The translations under genes and the position numbers were made by a program. A stretch of 64,000 nt of DNA from Rhodothermia bacterium (lineage in GTDB: Bacteria > Bacteroidota > Rhodothermia > Rhodothermales > JAAAOL01), in NCBI GenBank assembly GCA_030428385.1, contig JAUIDY010000014.1, positions 1-64,000 of the forward strand. The letters run 5' to 3'. The notes below the pieces were generated by a model. It ran no database searches, was not told the DNA's origin, and worked only from the letters and a program-made list of their open reading frames with translations. How positions within the stretch are numbered: position 1 is the stretch's first letter; every line of letters begins with the position of its first letter. Positions 52,313-63,000 of the stretch are shown here, piece by piece.

Positions 52313-53398
52313 TTAAGAGAACGTGGCTGCCACCTCCAATATGCCCCGTTTTAATACCAACATTAGTTCCTCAAAACGTGCTGACCATCTCTCTACCGAC
52401 ACTGTAATGTATGTGTTTAGAATATCTTCTGACACAGGTCGATCTGAGAATTGCCGCACACTCTCTCCAAGTTGCTGTATCGGTTCAACCACTCCTTCCA
52501 TCCACTTGAAGTTGAAAACGATATCACCATTTGAACGCACCGAAATGATAGATCGCGTTGGGTGGATGAAATCAAATATCAAATTAAATGAGCCGGTTAG
52601 CGCACCTGTCCCCCAAGATATGCTATCCGCTTCGTCTGCCGACCATTGGTAGAGTTGCCTAAGCTTTTGCACATTCTCAGAACCCATGCGTCGCTGTGCA
52701 TCTTCAAAGAACTTTTCTTTACTCCACTTTTGACGGACACGGCCGGAGGTACTACTGACTTCTTTCTTTACTTCGGCCCCATAAATATTGGGAATCAGTA
52801 TTTCTAAATCTTCATGCTGATAAAAATCCAACTCAATGCCCAACACATCAAACCGGCTGTTTTGATTGACGAAACGGATCAAGTCCTTAAGGCGATCATC
52901 CAGCCGATCCATTAATACGACGAAGCGGAAGTTACCTTCATTTATGTTTTGTTTTAAGGTGTGCAAAAGCTCCGAGACATCCTCACTGCCGCATCCATAG
53001 AAGTCCTGTAGCTTCTCCTCCAGGCTCATGTTAAAACCAGAGGCGACCAATTCTGCAAGCTTGGAAGAAAATTGGGCAGGATCAGCATAGCGACTCCAAA
53101 GAGACGCACCGTAATCAAGCATTTGAGCTATCACCCGCCTTTTGTCGGCATTCTTGTAAAGTTTCGTCTCTATGATGTAGATGTCGCCATCTTGGTCTAT
53201 CCCGAGAGCATCAATTGGCCCACTTTCAGTTGGGAATTCGCGGGCGAGGATCAGTAATTGGATGTCTTCTTTCACCTCGTGAAGGGGCAAGCTTTCGGGA
53301 TTGTTATAAATGTATTTTTGTAGATATTCCTCCTCCTGGATCACGGTGCGCTCCAGCCGTTGTGCTTCTTTCCCGCGTTTTGAAATAATGATGCTCAT
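52313..53398 (-). CDS. NucS/DUF91-like PD-(D/E)XK domain protein
   Basis: This 361-residue protein has a nuclease-like core in residues about 30-110: ESLPLHEVKEDIQLLILARE, then PIDALGIDQDGDIYIIETKL with the D, E and K of PD-(D/E)XK, and KRRVIAQMLDYGASLW. The rest (about 120-361) is an unknown alpha/beta domain with FRFVVLMDRLDDRL and a C-terminal region that may bind a partner or substrate. Its DNA is visibly richer in A and T than both neighbours, suggesting recent transfer. Proteins of this type are often annotated as hypothetical; a DNA repair or defence role is possible. It diverges from the PhyH-like gene. Confidence 0.75.
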   Translation of the reverse strand: MSIIISKRGKEAQRLERTVIQEEEYLQKYIYNNPESLPLHEVKEDIQLLILAREFPTESGPIDALGIDQDGDIYIIETKLYKNADKRRVIAQMLDYGASLWSRYADPAQFSSKLAELVASGFNMSLEEKLQDFYGCGSEDVSELLHTLKQNINEGNFRFVVLMDRLDDRLKDLIRFVNQNSRFDVLGIELDFYQHEDLEILIPNIYGAEVKKEVSSTSGRVRQKWSKEKFFEDAQRRMGSENVQKLRQLYQWSADEADSISWGTGALTGSFNLIFDFIHPTRSIISVRSNGDIVFNFKWMEGVVEPIQQLGESVRQFSDRPVSEDILNTYITVSVERWSARFEELMLVLKRGILEVAATFS

Positions 53399-53538
53399 CC
53401 CTTTGCTCGCTTAGAAAACGCAATTCCCTCGCTAAGCTGCACAAAAGCACACTCTTTTTCGAGCATGTGCAGTGTTTTTTTTGATCGATTTCCTATTATT
53501 TCCCACCCATTCCGTCCACCACCCCAAACCCTGTCTTC

Positions 53539-54528
53539 ATGCTCCGAACGCTGCGGCGTAATCTTGTGCATCGCCCCATCAACAAGCTTCATCGCGATTA
53601 TGACGCCTGGCTGGGCATCGACAACACCATCCGGCTCTCGAAGGCCATCAACCGGCTGCTCCACGGGGGCGAGCAGCGGCGCTATGATCGGGCCTACCGC
53701 GAGCAGTTCGATGCATTGCTGGCCGAAAACGGCCCGCTGCTGGACGGTGCTGCGCCCCGCAACACCATGCGCGACGGGTGGGCCATCGACCGGTCGGGCA
53801 CGCTTCCGGGCATCGCGGAGTTGCTAAAAGACACCGCGCCCTTGATCGAAACACGAGGTGGACTCACAGAAGAAGAAGCACAAGCAGAGAAAAAGCCGTT
53901 TTTCTACAGCCTGTTCGAAAAAGACGACCTGCATCGGTTTCCTTCCTTTATGGACTTTGTCCTGTCCTCGGAGGTGATTGCGACGGTGGCCCACCACATG
54001 GGCACCATCCCCGTCCTCTCCCGCACCCGTCCTCCGGGCGTCCGCTTTATGGAATCCAACGAGGCCTATAACCCCAACCCGGGCGGACCACCTCAGCAAA
54101 GCCAGAACTTCCACCTCGACATCCACGACCGCCCCGTCGTGTACGTCATCGTGCTACTTCGCGACACCACGGAGGAATCAGGACCATGGCACTTTTTGCC
54201 TGCCTCGGCCTCCGAACGCGCCGCGAAGGCGCTCGACTACCAAAAGCGCGGCCAACCCTACCGCATCACCGATGAGCAGATGTATGCCGTGGCCGACCCC
54301 GACGACGTGATTCGTTTTACAGGCCCGGCAGGCTCGGTCCTGTTCATTGAGTCGGGGCGTTGTTTCCACTATGGCAGCCGCAAGGCCATCATTCCGCGCT
54401 ACCAGATGATGTATGGCTTTACGACTGTGTGCCGGGGCGATCTCACCGAACTCGTATCGCAAGGGCAACAACATCCATCCGCTGCCAGCGACGCCACGCT
54501 CAGAAAAATGGTGCTGCGACACGAATAA
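53539..54528 (+). CDS. PhyH-like Fe(II)/2-oxoglutarate dioxygenase
   Basis: This 329-residue protein has the iron-binding HxD in SQNFHLDIHDRPVVYV near residue 195, a distal His in SGRCFHYGSRK near 275, and a following Arg that could hold 2-oxoglutarate. The N-terminal 100 residues are helical and specific to this protein. The family hydroxylates lipids, amino acids or natural products. No pathway neighbour points to a substrate. Assignment rests on the facial triad and overall length. Confidence 0.7.
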   Translation: MLRTLRRNLVHRPINKLHRDYDAWLGIDNTIRLSKAINRLLHGGEQRRYDRAYREQFDALLAENGPLLDGAAPRNTMRDGWAIDRSGTLPGIAELLKDTAPLIETRGGLTEEEAQAEKKPFFYSLFEKDDLHRFPSFMDFVLSSEVIATVAHHMGTIPVLSRTRPPGVRFMESNEAYNPNPGGPPQQSQNFHLDIHDRPVVYVIVLLRDTTEESGPWHFLPASASERAAKALDYQKRGQPYRITDEQMYAVADPDDVIRFTGPAGSVLFIESGRCFHYGSRKAIIPRYQMMYGFTTVCRGDLTELVSQGQQHPSAASDATLRKMVLRHE

Positions 54529-54562
54529 TCCGATACTCGCGACGCCGGCGAAAGCGTTTGGG

Positions 54563-55537
54563 TTATTTGATGGGACGCCACGCGGGTTGTCCGTCTAGCC
54601 CGGCGCGATGGGTAATCCGCTGCACCTCGCTTCCATCGCGGCGGGCGACAAATAGCTCGCGGTCACCTTCGATGTCCCGGCTAAACACGATCCACTGTCC
54701 ATCGGGCGCATAGCTGGCACGGTACTGCTCGGTGGCGCCCCAGTTGTTGTCCCACGGATTTACAAACGCCGTCTGCTGAAATCCGGCGGCAGCACGTTGG
54801 GCCTGGGTAAATACCGGATGCACCGCTTCGCCGTCTTTCGTCATCTCATACAGTTCGAAGCTGCCGCCTCGGTCGGAGTAAAACAGCAGGTGCTCCCCAT
54901 CGGGCGACCAGGATGGGGAGAAGTTCCTGCCCTGCCCTTGGGTTAATGCCCGCATCCCCGTTCCATCACGGTTGAGGAGATAGAGGTTCCAGCTATCCGT
55001 CTCGTCATCGTTCCCAACACATACGAGGTGGCGGCCATCGGACGAAAACGCCGGGGCGGTTTCCCAAACCCCATTGTTGGCAGGCGTAACACGTTGAGGC
55101 GTGAGATCATCCAGCGTAACCGTCCACAAGTCATCACCCTGCGAGAAGATCACCGTCTGGTTGTCGGGCGCAAAGCCCGGGTCGAACTCATAACTCCGGG
55201 TGTTATAATCGGGCAGGTTGCTCAGGCGGCGGGCGTTCTCGCCATCGGCATCGGCCACCCACACATGCCACCCGCCCTGGCGGTAAGACTCAAACGTGAT
55301 TTTACGTCCGTCTGCGGACCACGATGGGAAATGATCGGGCCGCGACCCCGATTGCCCCACCTGTCGCTTTTGCCCCGTGCTTAAATTCAGAACAACGAGG
55401 TTTCCGCTCCCCTGCCGCGTCTGTTCATAATAGAGAATCTCCCCCTCAGTAACGTCGCCAATGCGCGTGTTGCTTGTCCCAAGCAGGATCAGTCCACTGG
55501 CAACAACTCCAAACAGAACCAGCAGCGCATACTTCAT
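54563..55537 (-). CDS. TolB-like beta-propeller protein
   Basis: This 324-residue protein has an N-terminal hydrophobic segment (about 3-20) serving as signal or anchor. At least five PD40/WD40-like repeats follow: HFPSWSADGRKITFES, DPGFAPDNQTVIFSQ, APAFSSDGRHLVCVG, FSPSWSPDGEHLLFY and RASYAPDGQWIVFSR. The spacing is typical of TolB-type six-bladed propellers, acting in the periplasm as interaction modules. No tol/pal genes are close by, so it is probably a standalone propeller. It lies 66 bases downstream of the LysM transglycosylase gene. Confidence 0.85.
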   Translation of the reverse strand: MKYALLVLFGVVASGLILLGTSNTRIGDVTEGEILYYEQTRQGSGNLVVLNLSTGQKRQVGQSGSRPDHFPSWSADGRKITFESYRQGGWHVWVADADGENARRLSNLPDYNTRSYEFDPGFAPDNQTVIFSQGDDLWTVTLDDLTPQRVTPANNGVWETAPAFSSDGRHLVCVGNDDETDSWNLYLLNRDGTGMRALTQGQGRNFSPSWSPDGEHLLFYSDRGGSFELYEMTKDGEAVHPVFTQAQRAAAGFQQTAFVNPWDNNWGATEQYRASYAPDGQWIVFSRDIEGDRELFVARRDGSEVQRITHRAGLDGQPAWRPIK

Positions 55538-55603
55538 GGGTTTCCGCTTTTAGGGAATTCCTTCAGACAGCCCACCCAAAAGAGACACCACGATTGCCCC
55601 GTC

Positions 55604-57787
55604 TTACCGGTACACCTTCAGCTTCTGCCCCGGATAGATAGTGTTGCGCCGGAGGCTATTCCAGCTTTTCAAGTTGCTCACCGACACACTGTAGCGCGTG
55701 GCGATTTTGCCCAGGCTGTCACCGCGACGCACGGTATGGGTGACATAGCTCGGGGCGCTTTGCCCAGGATGGATGGTGAGGCGCTGACCGGGACGGATGG
55801 TGCTTCCGCTCAGGTTGTTCCAGCTTCGGATGCTCGACACCGATACGCGGTACTGTTGGGCAATTTTGCTGAGGTTGTCGCCGCTTTTCACGCGATAGAC
55901 GATGCGTTCGGGCTCGGCAGGGGTGTTGGAGGTGTACAGGTAGAGCCGCTGCCCGGAGTTGATGCGGCTGCCGCTGATGTTGTTCCACTGCCGGATATCG
56001 CTCACCGACACGCCATATTTGGCGGCAATTTCGCTCAGCGAGTCGCCGCGCCGCACCCGATACACGATGCGGGTCTCGGTGGTGGCAGGCTCAGGGGTTG
56101 CCGTCGGCTCAGCAGATTCGGTGCTGGGCCCGGCTGTGCTGGTCGTACGCACGGGCGTATCGGGCGCAGGTGTCGGGGTGGCGATGGTAACCGGGCTCGC
56201 AGGCGCAAGCGGACGCACCGTACGGGAGCCATACTGCACCCGCACCGGCTGGGCATCAGCAATCGACACATCGCTGTTGATGCGCGGCACCGGCACAATG
56301 AGTTCCTGCCCCGGATGGATGGTGTTGCTTCGTAGTCCATTGGCATCCTTCAATGCCGTCACCGAAATCCCAAACTGGGCCGCAATTTTTCCGAGGCTGT
56401 CGCCACGCCGGATGGTGTACGAATCCACGCCCCGCTTTTTCTCATCGGGCAGGGCTTCGAAGGCAGCCGCAAACTGGTCGTAGCTGCCCAGCGGGATGCG
56501 AAGCATGTACATGCCATTGGTGGCAGGCAAGGTGTTGCGGCGCAATTCAGGGTTTAGCGCCTTGATGGTGGCTGTGGTGGTGCCCGCCATCTCTGCCACG
56601 TCGCGTAAGGCCAGCATGCCTTGCACGGGCACCAGTTCATATTCATACGCCGGACCTTGCGGGGCCGGACCCAGGTCAAACGCACCGGGGTTCGACATCA
56701 CCAGCGCCGTGGCGATAAACATCGGCACGTAGTTGCGGGTCTCGCGGGGCAGGTACTCGTACATCTCCCAGTACGTCGGGTTTTCCTTGCCCGTCTGGCG
56801 CATGGCGCGGCGGATGCAGCGCGGGCTGCAGTTGTACCCCGCGATGGCCACGTGCCAGTCTTCATTGTACATCTCGTACAAGTCCTTCAGGTGCTTCGCT
56901 GCGGCACGGGTGGCTTTTTCCGGGTCCATGCGCTCGTCCACCCAGGTGTTCACATCAAGACCGTAGGAGCGGCCTGTTGCCGCCACAAACTGCCACATGC
57001 CCACCGCTTTGGCCCAGCTTGCCGCCCGGGGGTTCAGCGTGCTTTCGATGACAGCGAGGTATTTCATCTCGTCGGGCACACCTTCTTCCGCCAGGATCTG
57101 CTCGATCATCGGGAAATACGTGTCCGAGCGGCTGCGCCATTTCTCTACGCTCGACGTCCGCTCGCGCAGCAAAAACTGGATGCTTTGCTCCACCAGGCGG
57201 TTCATCGTCATTGGCACCGTCGCGGCCATCGGCTCCAGCGGGGGCAGCATCACGTCTTCGAGCAGCGGGGCCTCCAGGTTGTCGAGTGCCGCAAACATAT
57301 CGGCTCGCAGTTGGAAGATGTCTTCGTGCGGAATGGTAAGCGTGGGGTCTGAAATGCCGTAATACCGCTCGTATTCGGTGACGATGGTGCGGTACAACTC
57401 GCGGTAGCGGGGACGCTCCATGATGCCGGGCTGCAGCGAAAGCGTGCCCAACTCGGTCATAGCCAGTTCAAGGAGCCCTTCGGCATGTTCGCCGTCCTCT
57501 TCGGCTTGCGCGGCCAAGATGTCGGCCTGATACCGGTAGAGCCGGCTGATGCGTCGCAGGATTTGTGCATCGGAGAGGGTGTCAGACGCCAAGCCATATT
57601 CACTCCCGAGAACGCCACGCAAACCGGCAGCGGTAGCGCCTTGCGGAAGCAATTCAGGCGGCTTGCTCTCGGTCCGCGTCAACGGGACTTGCTCAACGGT
57701 AGAGGAGGAAGTGTTCGCTTCTTGTTGGGCCGCTGCAGGCAGCACACACCAAGCGAGGACAAGCATCAATAGAAGCAGTCGCTGCAC
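55604..57787 (-). CDS. MltD-like lytic transglycosylase with four LysM domains
   Basis: I chose the GTG at 57787 (727 residues): a TTTTTGGAG Shine-Dalgarno-like stretch lies just before it and the signal peptide VQRLLLLMLVLAWCVLPAAAQQ begins there, whereas the ATG at 57838 adds 17 residues. The SLT domain covers about 205-345, with the catalytic Glu in YLAVIESTLNPRA, GMWQFVAATGRSYGLD and AIAGYNCSP. Four LysM repeats are at about 430-475, 555-600, 610-655 and 680-727 (RRGDSLGKIA, IYPGQKLKVY), joined by a Thr/Pro/Ala linker. It cleaves peptidoglycan in the periplasm; the LysM units bind the glycan. Confidence 0.93.
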   Translation of the reverse strand: MQRLLLLMLVLAWCVLPAAAQQEANTSSSTVEQVPLTRTESKPPELLPQGATAAGLRGVLGSEYGLASDTLSDAQILRRISRLYRYQADILAAQAEEDGEHAEGLLELAMTELGTLSLQPGIMERPRYRELYRTIVTEYERYYGISDPTLTIPHEDIFQLRADMFAALDNLEAPLLEDVMLPPLEPMAATVPMTMNRLVEQSIQFLLRERTSSVEKWRSRSDTYFPMIEQILAEEGVPDEMKYLAVIESTLNPRAASWAKAVGMWQFVAATGRSYGLDVNTWVDERMDPEKATRAAAKHLKDLYEMYNEDWHVAIAGYNCSPRCIRRAMRQTGKENPTYWEMYEYLPRETRNYVPMFIATALVMSNPGAFDLGPAPQGPAYEYELVPVQGMLALRDVAEMAGTTTATIKALNPELRRNTLPATNGMYMLRIPLGSYDQFAAAFEALPDEKKRGVDSYTIRRGDSLGKIAAQFGISVTALKDANGLRSNTIHPGQELIVPVPRINSDVSIADAQPVRVQYGSRTVRPLAPASPVTIATPTPAPDTPVRTTSTAGPSTESAEPTATPEPATTETRIVYRVRRGDSLSEIAAKYGVSVSDIRQWNNISGSRINSGQRLYLYTSNTPAEPERIVYRVKSGDNLSKIAQQYRVSVSSIRSWNNLSGSTIRPGQRLTIHPGQSAPSYVTHTVRRGDSLGKIATRYSVSVSNLKSWNSLRRNTIYPGQKLKVYR

Positions 57788-58099
57788 GGAAATCTCCAAA
57801 AATGGCTGTGGAAGGGGCAAACACGTAGAGAACGTCAACGCAAAAACATCAACACGGGGCGAAAAAAGCGGGAGCGTGCACCTGGAAAACCCCGTGACGG
57901 TTCAATTAGCGCACTCTTAAAGTTATACCTGAGTTCGGTTCCCGTAGACGTTTTTATTATCGGCACTTGCCCGGTTTTCCGCAAGTAGAAATGTTATTTT
58001 TTTAGCAGCAGTGGTCTTATCTATTTTCCCCTCTTCTTCGTGGTCAATGAAGTTGTGTCACATATCGGCCTACTGGTAGGCGACAAAAATGCCTCTTCT
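57788..58099. other. Upstream region of the LysM transglycosylase gene
   Basis: These 312 bases have no gene. On the minus strand they include the TTTTTGGAG ribosome-binding stretch just before the GTG start. Toward 57950-58060 the DNA is A/T-rich with several T- and A-runs, where a promoter could lie, but no box is convincing. Confidence 0.45.
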
Positions 58100-58305
58100 T
58101 GTCATCTCGACGAACACTGAATCAAGTTCAGCACAGGCTCCGCGAAGAGAGATCTCCCTCGATTGAATTGTCACAATCGAGGGAGATTTACTTACGTCAG
58201 TCGGCTACGCCTCGTGTCTCACATGCGTTTAGCTCCGCTTTGCTCCGTGACACGAGCCAAAGGCGACTGATGAACTCATCTCCCGTTGGTCGATTTGAGA
58301 TGACA
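58100..58305. repeat. Nested palindromic repeat element of about 206 bases
   Basis: Outer imperfect arms TGTCATCTCGACGAAC (58100-58115) and its near-complement (58285-58305) enclose two hairpins. One at 58152-58187 has perfect 14-base arms and an 8-base loop. The second, 58197-58270, has paired blocks TCAGTCG/CGACTGA and CTCGTGTC/GACACGAG. Coding potential is absent. The architecture suggests a MITE-like or REP-type mobile repeat, or a structured RNA. It lies between the carboxylase gene end and the transglycosylase gene start. Confidence 0.75.
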
Positions 58306-58369
58306 TGGCTCAACGTTTTCTTGTCTATTGAGCCTTTTGCCCGAAATCAGGCCACGGGTGCCTGCAAGC

Positions 58370-59923
58370 TTACAGCGGGATGTTGCTATGCTTCTTCTTG
58401 GGGTTATTCACGACCTTGTTTTTTAGCATCTCCAGGCCGTTGATGAGCTTTTGCCGCGTCCGCCGGGGTTCAATCACATCGTCGATGTAGCCAAACTCGG
58501 CGGCGACGTATGGGTTGGCGAACTTCTCGCGGTACTGTGCGATGAATTCATCCTTGACGGTCTGGGGATCATCGGCCTCGCCGATTTGCTTGCGGTAGAT
58601 AATCTCGACGGCCCCCTGCGGCCCCATCACGGCGATTTCGGCGGTGGGCCACGCAAAGTTGAGGTCGCCGCGGATGTGCTTCGAGTTCATCACATCGTAG
58701 GCACCGCCATACGCCTTGCGGGTAATCACCGTCATTTTGGGCACGGTGGCTTCGCAGAACGCATAGAGCAGCTTGGCGCCGTGGCGAATCACGCCGCGCC
58801 ATTCCTGATCGGTACCGGGAAGGAAACCAGGCACGTCCTCGAACACGACCAGTGGGATGTTAAACGCATCGCAGAAACGCACAAACCGCGCTCCCTTAAT
58901 CGACGTATTGAGGTCGAGCACGCCCGCCAGCACCGCCGGTTGGTTTGCCACAATGCCGATAGACCGCCCGCCGAGGTGCGCAAACCCGACGATGAGGTTG
59001 GAGGCATAGTCTTCGTGGATCTCGTAAAACTGCCCGTCGTCCACCACCCGCCGGATCACATCGTGCATGTCATACGGCTTGTTCGGGTTTTCGGGCACCA
59101 GCGTGTCGAGTTCGGCGTCGGCCCGATCTGCGGGGTCGTTGGTGGCCCGGGCAGGTGGCGGGTCCTCGCAGTTCTGAGGAATATATGGCATCAGGTCACG
59201 GATCTTCAGCAAACAATCCACGTCGTTCGCCGCCGTAACATGGCAGACGCCGCTTTTGGTGGCGTGCGTGTCGGCACCGCCCAGTTCTTCCGCCGTCACA
59301 TCTTCCTGGGTCACGGTTTTTACGACGTTGGGGCCCGTGACAAACATGTAGCTGGTGTTTTTCACCATGTACACGAAGTCAGTAATGGCTGGGCTATAGA
59401 CCGCCCCCCCGGCGCAGGGCCCCATAATGGCAGAAATCTGGGGCACCACGCCCGAGGCCAGCGTGTTGAGCAGGAAAATGTCGGCATAGCCCCCAAGTGA
59501 GTTCACGCCTTCCTGGATACGTGCGCCGCCCGAGTCGTTCAGCCCGATGACGGGCGCGCCATTCTCCAGCGCCAGGTTCATAATCTTGACAATCTTCTGG
59601 GCATGCGCTAGGCCCAGCGATCCGCCAAACACCGTAAAATCCTGGCTAAACACGTAGACGAGCCGCCCATGGATGGTGCCGTATCCCGTCACCACGCCAT
59701 CGCCATAGGGGCGGTTGTTGGCAAGGCCAAAGTCGGACACCTGATGCCGCACGAAGGTGCCTAGTTCCTGGAACGACCCTTCGTCGAGTAACACATCGAG
59801 GCGTTCGCGGGCCGTGAGCTTGCCTTTTTCGTGCTGTTTGGCAATGCGTTTTTCACCACCGCCGAGTTGAGCTTCGGCGCGGCGTTGGTCGAGGTCGGGA
59901 AAGAGAGAGCGTGGGCTTGACAT
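58370..59923 (-). CDS. Acyl-CoA (propionyl-CoA) carboxylase beta subunit
   Basis: This 517-residue carboxyltransferase has family-typical length: [63 protein letters not shown] and [18 protein letters not shown] in the N-domain; [41 protein letters not shown] and [19 protein letters not shown] in the C-domain. It moves the carboxyl group from biotin to propionyl- or methylmalonyl-type substrates. The biotin carboxylase and biotin carrier genes are not in the window. It is preceded by a 132-base gap, so it probably has its own promoter. Confidence 0.95.
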   Translation of the reverse strand: MSSPRSLFPDLDQRRAEAQLGGGEKRIAKQHEKGKLTARERLDVLLDEGSFQELGTFVRHQVSDFGLANNRPYGDGVVTGYGTIHGRLVYVFSQDFTVFGGSLGLAHAQKIVKIMNLALENGAPVIGLNDSGGARIQEGVNSLGGYADIFLLNTLASGVVPQISAIMGPCAGGAVYSPAITDFVYMVKNTSYMFVTGPNVVKTVTQEDVTAEELGGADTHATKSGVCHVTAANDVDCLLKIRDLMPYIPQNCEDPPPARATNDPADRADAELDTLVPENPNKPYDMHDVIRRVVDDGQFYEIHEDYASNLIVGFAHLGGRSIGIVANQPAVLAGVLDLNTSIKGARFVRFCDAFNIPLVVFEDVPGFLPGTDQEWRGVIRHGAKLLYAFCEATVPKMTVITRKAYGGAYDVMNSKHIRGDLNFAWPTAEIAVMGPQGAVEIIYRKQIGEADDPQTVKDEFIAQYREKFANPYVAAEFGYIDDVIEPRRTRQKLINGLEMLKNKVVNNPKKKHSNIPL

Positions 59924-60055
59924 AAGGAAAAGCAGAAATCATCAGCAGGCAGTGTGGGACAAACGTCCGCCGCCATAATAATGACCCGCGCGTCCTTGAT
60001 CCACCAGAAAAAGCGCCGCTACTGTTACAGGGAAACCCTTACACGGGCCCCGCGG

Positions 60056-63000
60056 CTATTTCATCAGCAGCACCCGGCGTGTTTCAGCAAGGCCATCGCC
60101 TTCCAGCCGCAGCAGGTAGGTTCCGGTTGCCAGCCCCGAACCGTCGATGTGCACTGTTTGTGTTTGCTGCGCCGTAGTGGTCCCGGTATACAGAACCTGA
60201 ACGGCACGGCCCAGCAGGTCGTAGAGCGTAAGCTGCACCGGCATCGCCACCGCCGTCGAGAAGGTCACGGTGGCTTCAGGATTAAAGGGATTCGGGTAAA
60301 CTTCGCTCAAGTGAAAACGGCCAGCCAATTCCACTGCCACCTCTAACGTCGGCGAGTATTCAAACGCGCCGTCGAAATCTACCTGACGCAGCCGGAAGTA
60401 ATGAACCCCCGGTGTCAGGTTTTCGAGTGAGAACGCATACGCCTGTGGCTCAAGCGTGGTGCCGTTTCCGTCGACAAAACCAACCATGTCCCAACTCTCC
60501 ACGTCATCGGTTTCGACTTGTCGCTGCACCTCAAACCCGGCATTGTTGGTCTCCGACGCCGTCGCCCATTCCAACCGCACCGTTGCCCCATCTACGAGCG
60601 CATCGAACGCCACGAGTTCTACGGGGAGTAGTTGGGGCGTGCTCATAAACTCGCTGGTGTTGCCGTTGGCATCGGTGGCAGTGGCAACGATGTTGTCGGT
60701 GGGCAAGAGTTCGGGAGAAAGCGTGGGCGGTGTAAACACGACCGATTTCTCAGAACCTGCCATCACTTTGTTGGCGGCTGCCGTTCCCGCGTAGTCGCTG
60801 GCGGTATAGGTATCCGAGCCCAGCCAATCCTGGCCTTGCCCCAAAGTACCAGCGCGGTAAAAGTCGATGCGCAGCGGATAGACTGAGTTGGTCGGATCAG
60901 AATCGACGTCGTAGATGACAAACACGTTGCCGTTGGCCAGCACTTCTGAACGCGAGATGTCGGGGAAGTTTTGGAGGTCATTTGGTCCGCCGTCGGGATC
61001 GTCGGGATCAGAATCATTCGGCGTGGCCCCGTCGGGCGCATCGGTTACACTCAAATCTATCCCAAGTCCCCCCTCAATAAATCCGTTAAAAAAGATGGAG
61101 TTGAACACAACCTGGATGCCTGTAGAGGTATCCGTCACCTCCACGCCGTTGTTGCCGTTGTACGCGATGATGTTGGTCTCAGCGGTGTTTTCGGTGGTCG
61201 AGCCGATAACCGTGTTCGAGCCCTCTGCCACATCCACGCCGTCATCCACATTGCCCCGTGGCGTGGTGCCATTCGCAGCGACCCCGATATAGTTGCCCGC
61301 AATGGTGTTGCCAGATGCACCGGCGGTCAGTTCTACGCCATCGTCGCCGTTGCTCGAAATCACGTTGCGCTCGCCCGCGTCGTTGGTGCCATCGCCATCG
61401 GTGCCCACGCGGGTACCCGATGAGGCATCCAGCACGACACCTTCCTCGCCATTGCCCATCGCTGCAGCCCCATCGGCAGCCAGGCCGATGATATTCCCGG
61501 CGATGACGTTGCCGATCGAGGCATCATCAAAGATAACAACACCGAACTCGTTGTCCGAGATCACATTGCCTTCGTTGGCCTCGCCGGTACTGCCATCGCT
61601 GTTTGTACCGATGACGTTGCTGGGAGCGTCATCAACAAAAACACCCAGGAAATTGCCAATGCCAACGGTGCCCGCCGCATTGGTCCCGATGTAGTTGCCA
61701 GCCACGATGTTGTTCTGGGCCAGGATAGCAATGGCGGCATCGCTGTTGACAATATCCACGCCACTGTCGTTGTCCGAGATCACGTTGCGTTCTCCGGTGT
61801 CGTTGGTCCCATCGCCGTCGGTGCCCACCCGGTTCCCCGGCGCATCGACGATTTCAACACCGCCGCTGCTGTTCCCTAGCCCGTCGGTTCCCACCGCGTT
61901 GAGACCAATCACGTTGCCTGCGATAACATTTCCTGTTGACGCGGCCCCATCAATGACAATTCCGTCTTCGTTGTCGGAGATGACGTTGCCTTCATTGGCC
62001 TCGCCAGCGCTCCCGTCGCTGTTGGTGCCAATGATGTTGTTCGGTGCTTCATCAATCTGGATGCCGTCCTCAGCATTGCCCAGGCCCACTGCTCCATTGA
62101 TGTCGGTGCCAATGTAGTTTCCAGCCACCGTGATGTTAAAGGCGAAAATACCATCGTCTGGATCCTCATTTGAGATGTAGACGCCAAAATCGTTATCTGA
62201 GATCACGTTGCGCTCACCGGCATCGTTCGTGCCATCGCCATCGGTGCCGATGCGGATGCTGTTGGCTTCAAAGATCTCGATGCCATCATCGGAGTTGCCG
62301 AAGCCCGCACTGCCAGCAGCGTTGGTGCCACTCAAGTTGCCTGCGATGACGTTGCCCGTGGACGCAGGGCCTTCGATTAACACGCCGTTGTCGCCGTTGT
62401 CCGAGATGACGTTACCTTCATTGGCCTCGCCAGCGCTCCCGTCGCTGTTGGTGCCAATGATGTTGGACGGCGACTGAACCATGTATACACCGTCAACGGC
62501 ATTCCCCAATGCGGCCGCTCCTGTTACATCGGTGCCAATGTAGTTCCCGGCAATGGTATTCCCCGACCCTCCGTAGATGCCAATTCCATCGAAGTCATTC
62601 CCCGATATCACGTTGCGCTCGGCCACATCCGAGGTGCCATCACCATTGGTTCCGATGCGGGTGTTGGTCGCCTCCACCAAATAAATTCCCTCGTCGACGT
62701 TGCTGAGCCCGGTCGTTCCCGCTGCATCGACGCCGATCAGGTTACCCGCGATGACATTGCCCGAAGCCACCCAAGTTTTCCCCGCCCGGCCTGCCGAAGC
62801 ATACCCTGCACTCTTTGCCACACGTACGCGGGTTTGCCGGGACGCGGTGTCCACCCGGCGTTGGTTCTGGGTCGTTTTCCGAGAGACCCGTGTATGCCGC
62901 CGCGTCTGGAATTTTTGCCCAACCGGCATGGCCGCCGCATCTTCATCAATCACACTGATGCCTCCAAACCCATTGCTGGAGATCACATTGCCCTCGTTGG

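Noticed and set aside
53395-53664. An 89-residue minus-strand frame overlapping the start of the NucS-like gene
   Set aside because: Most of it is antisense to the PhyH-like gene; the short remainder has no homology signal, and the ATGA overlap can be chance.
58099-58443. A 114-residue plus-strand frame
   Set aside because: It runs through the palindromic element and into the end of the carboxylase gene; the hairpins explain the sequence better than coding.
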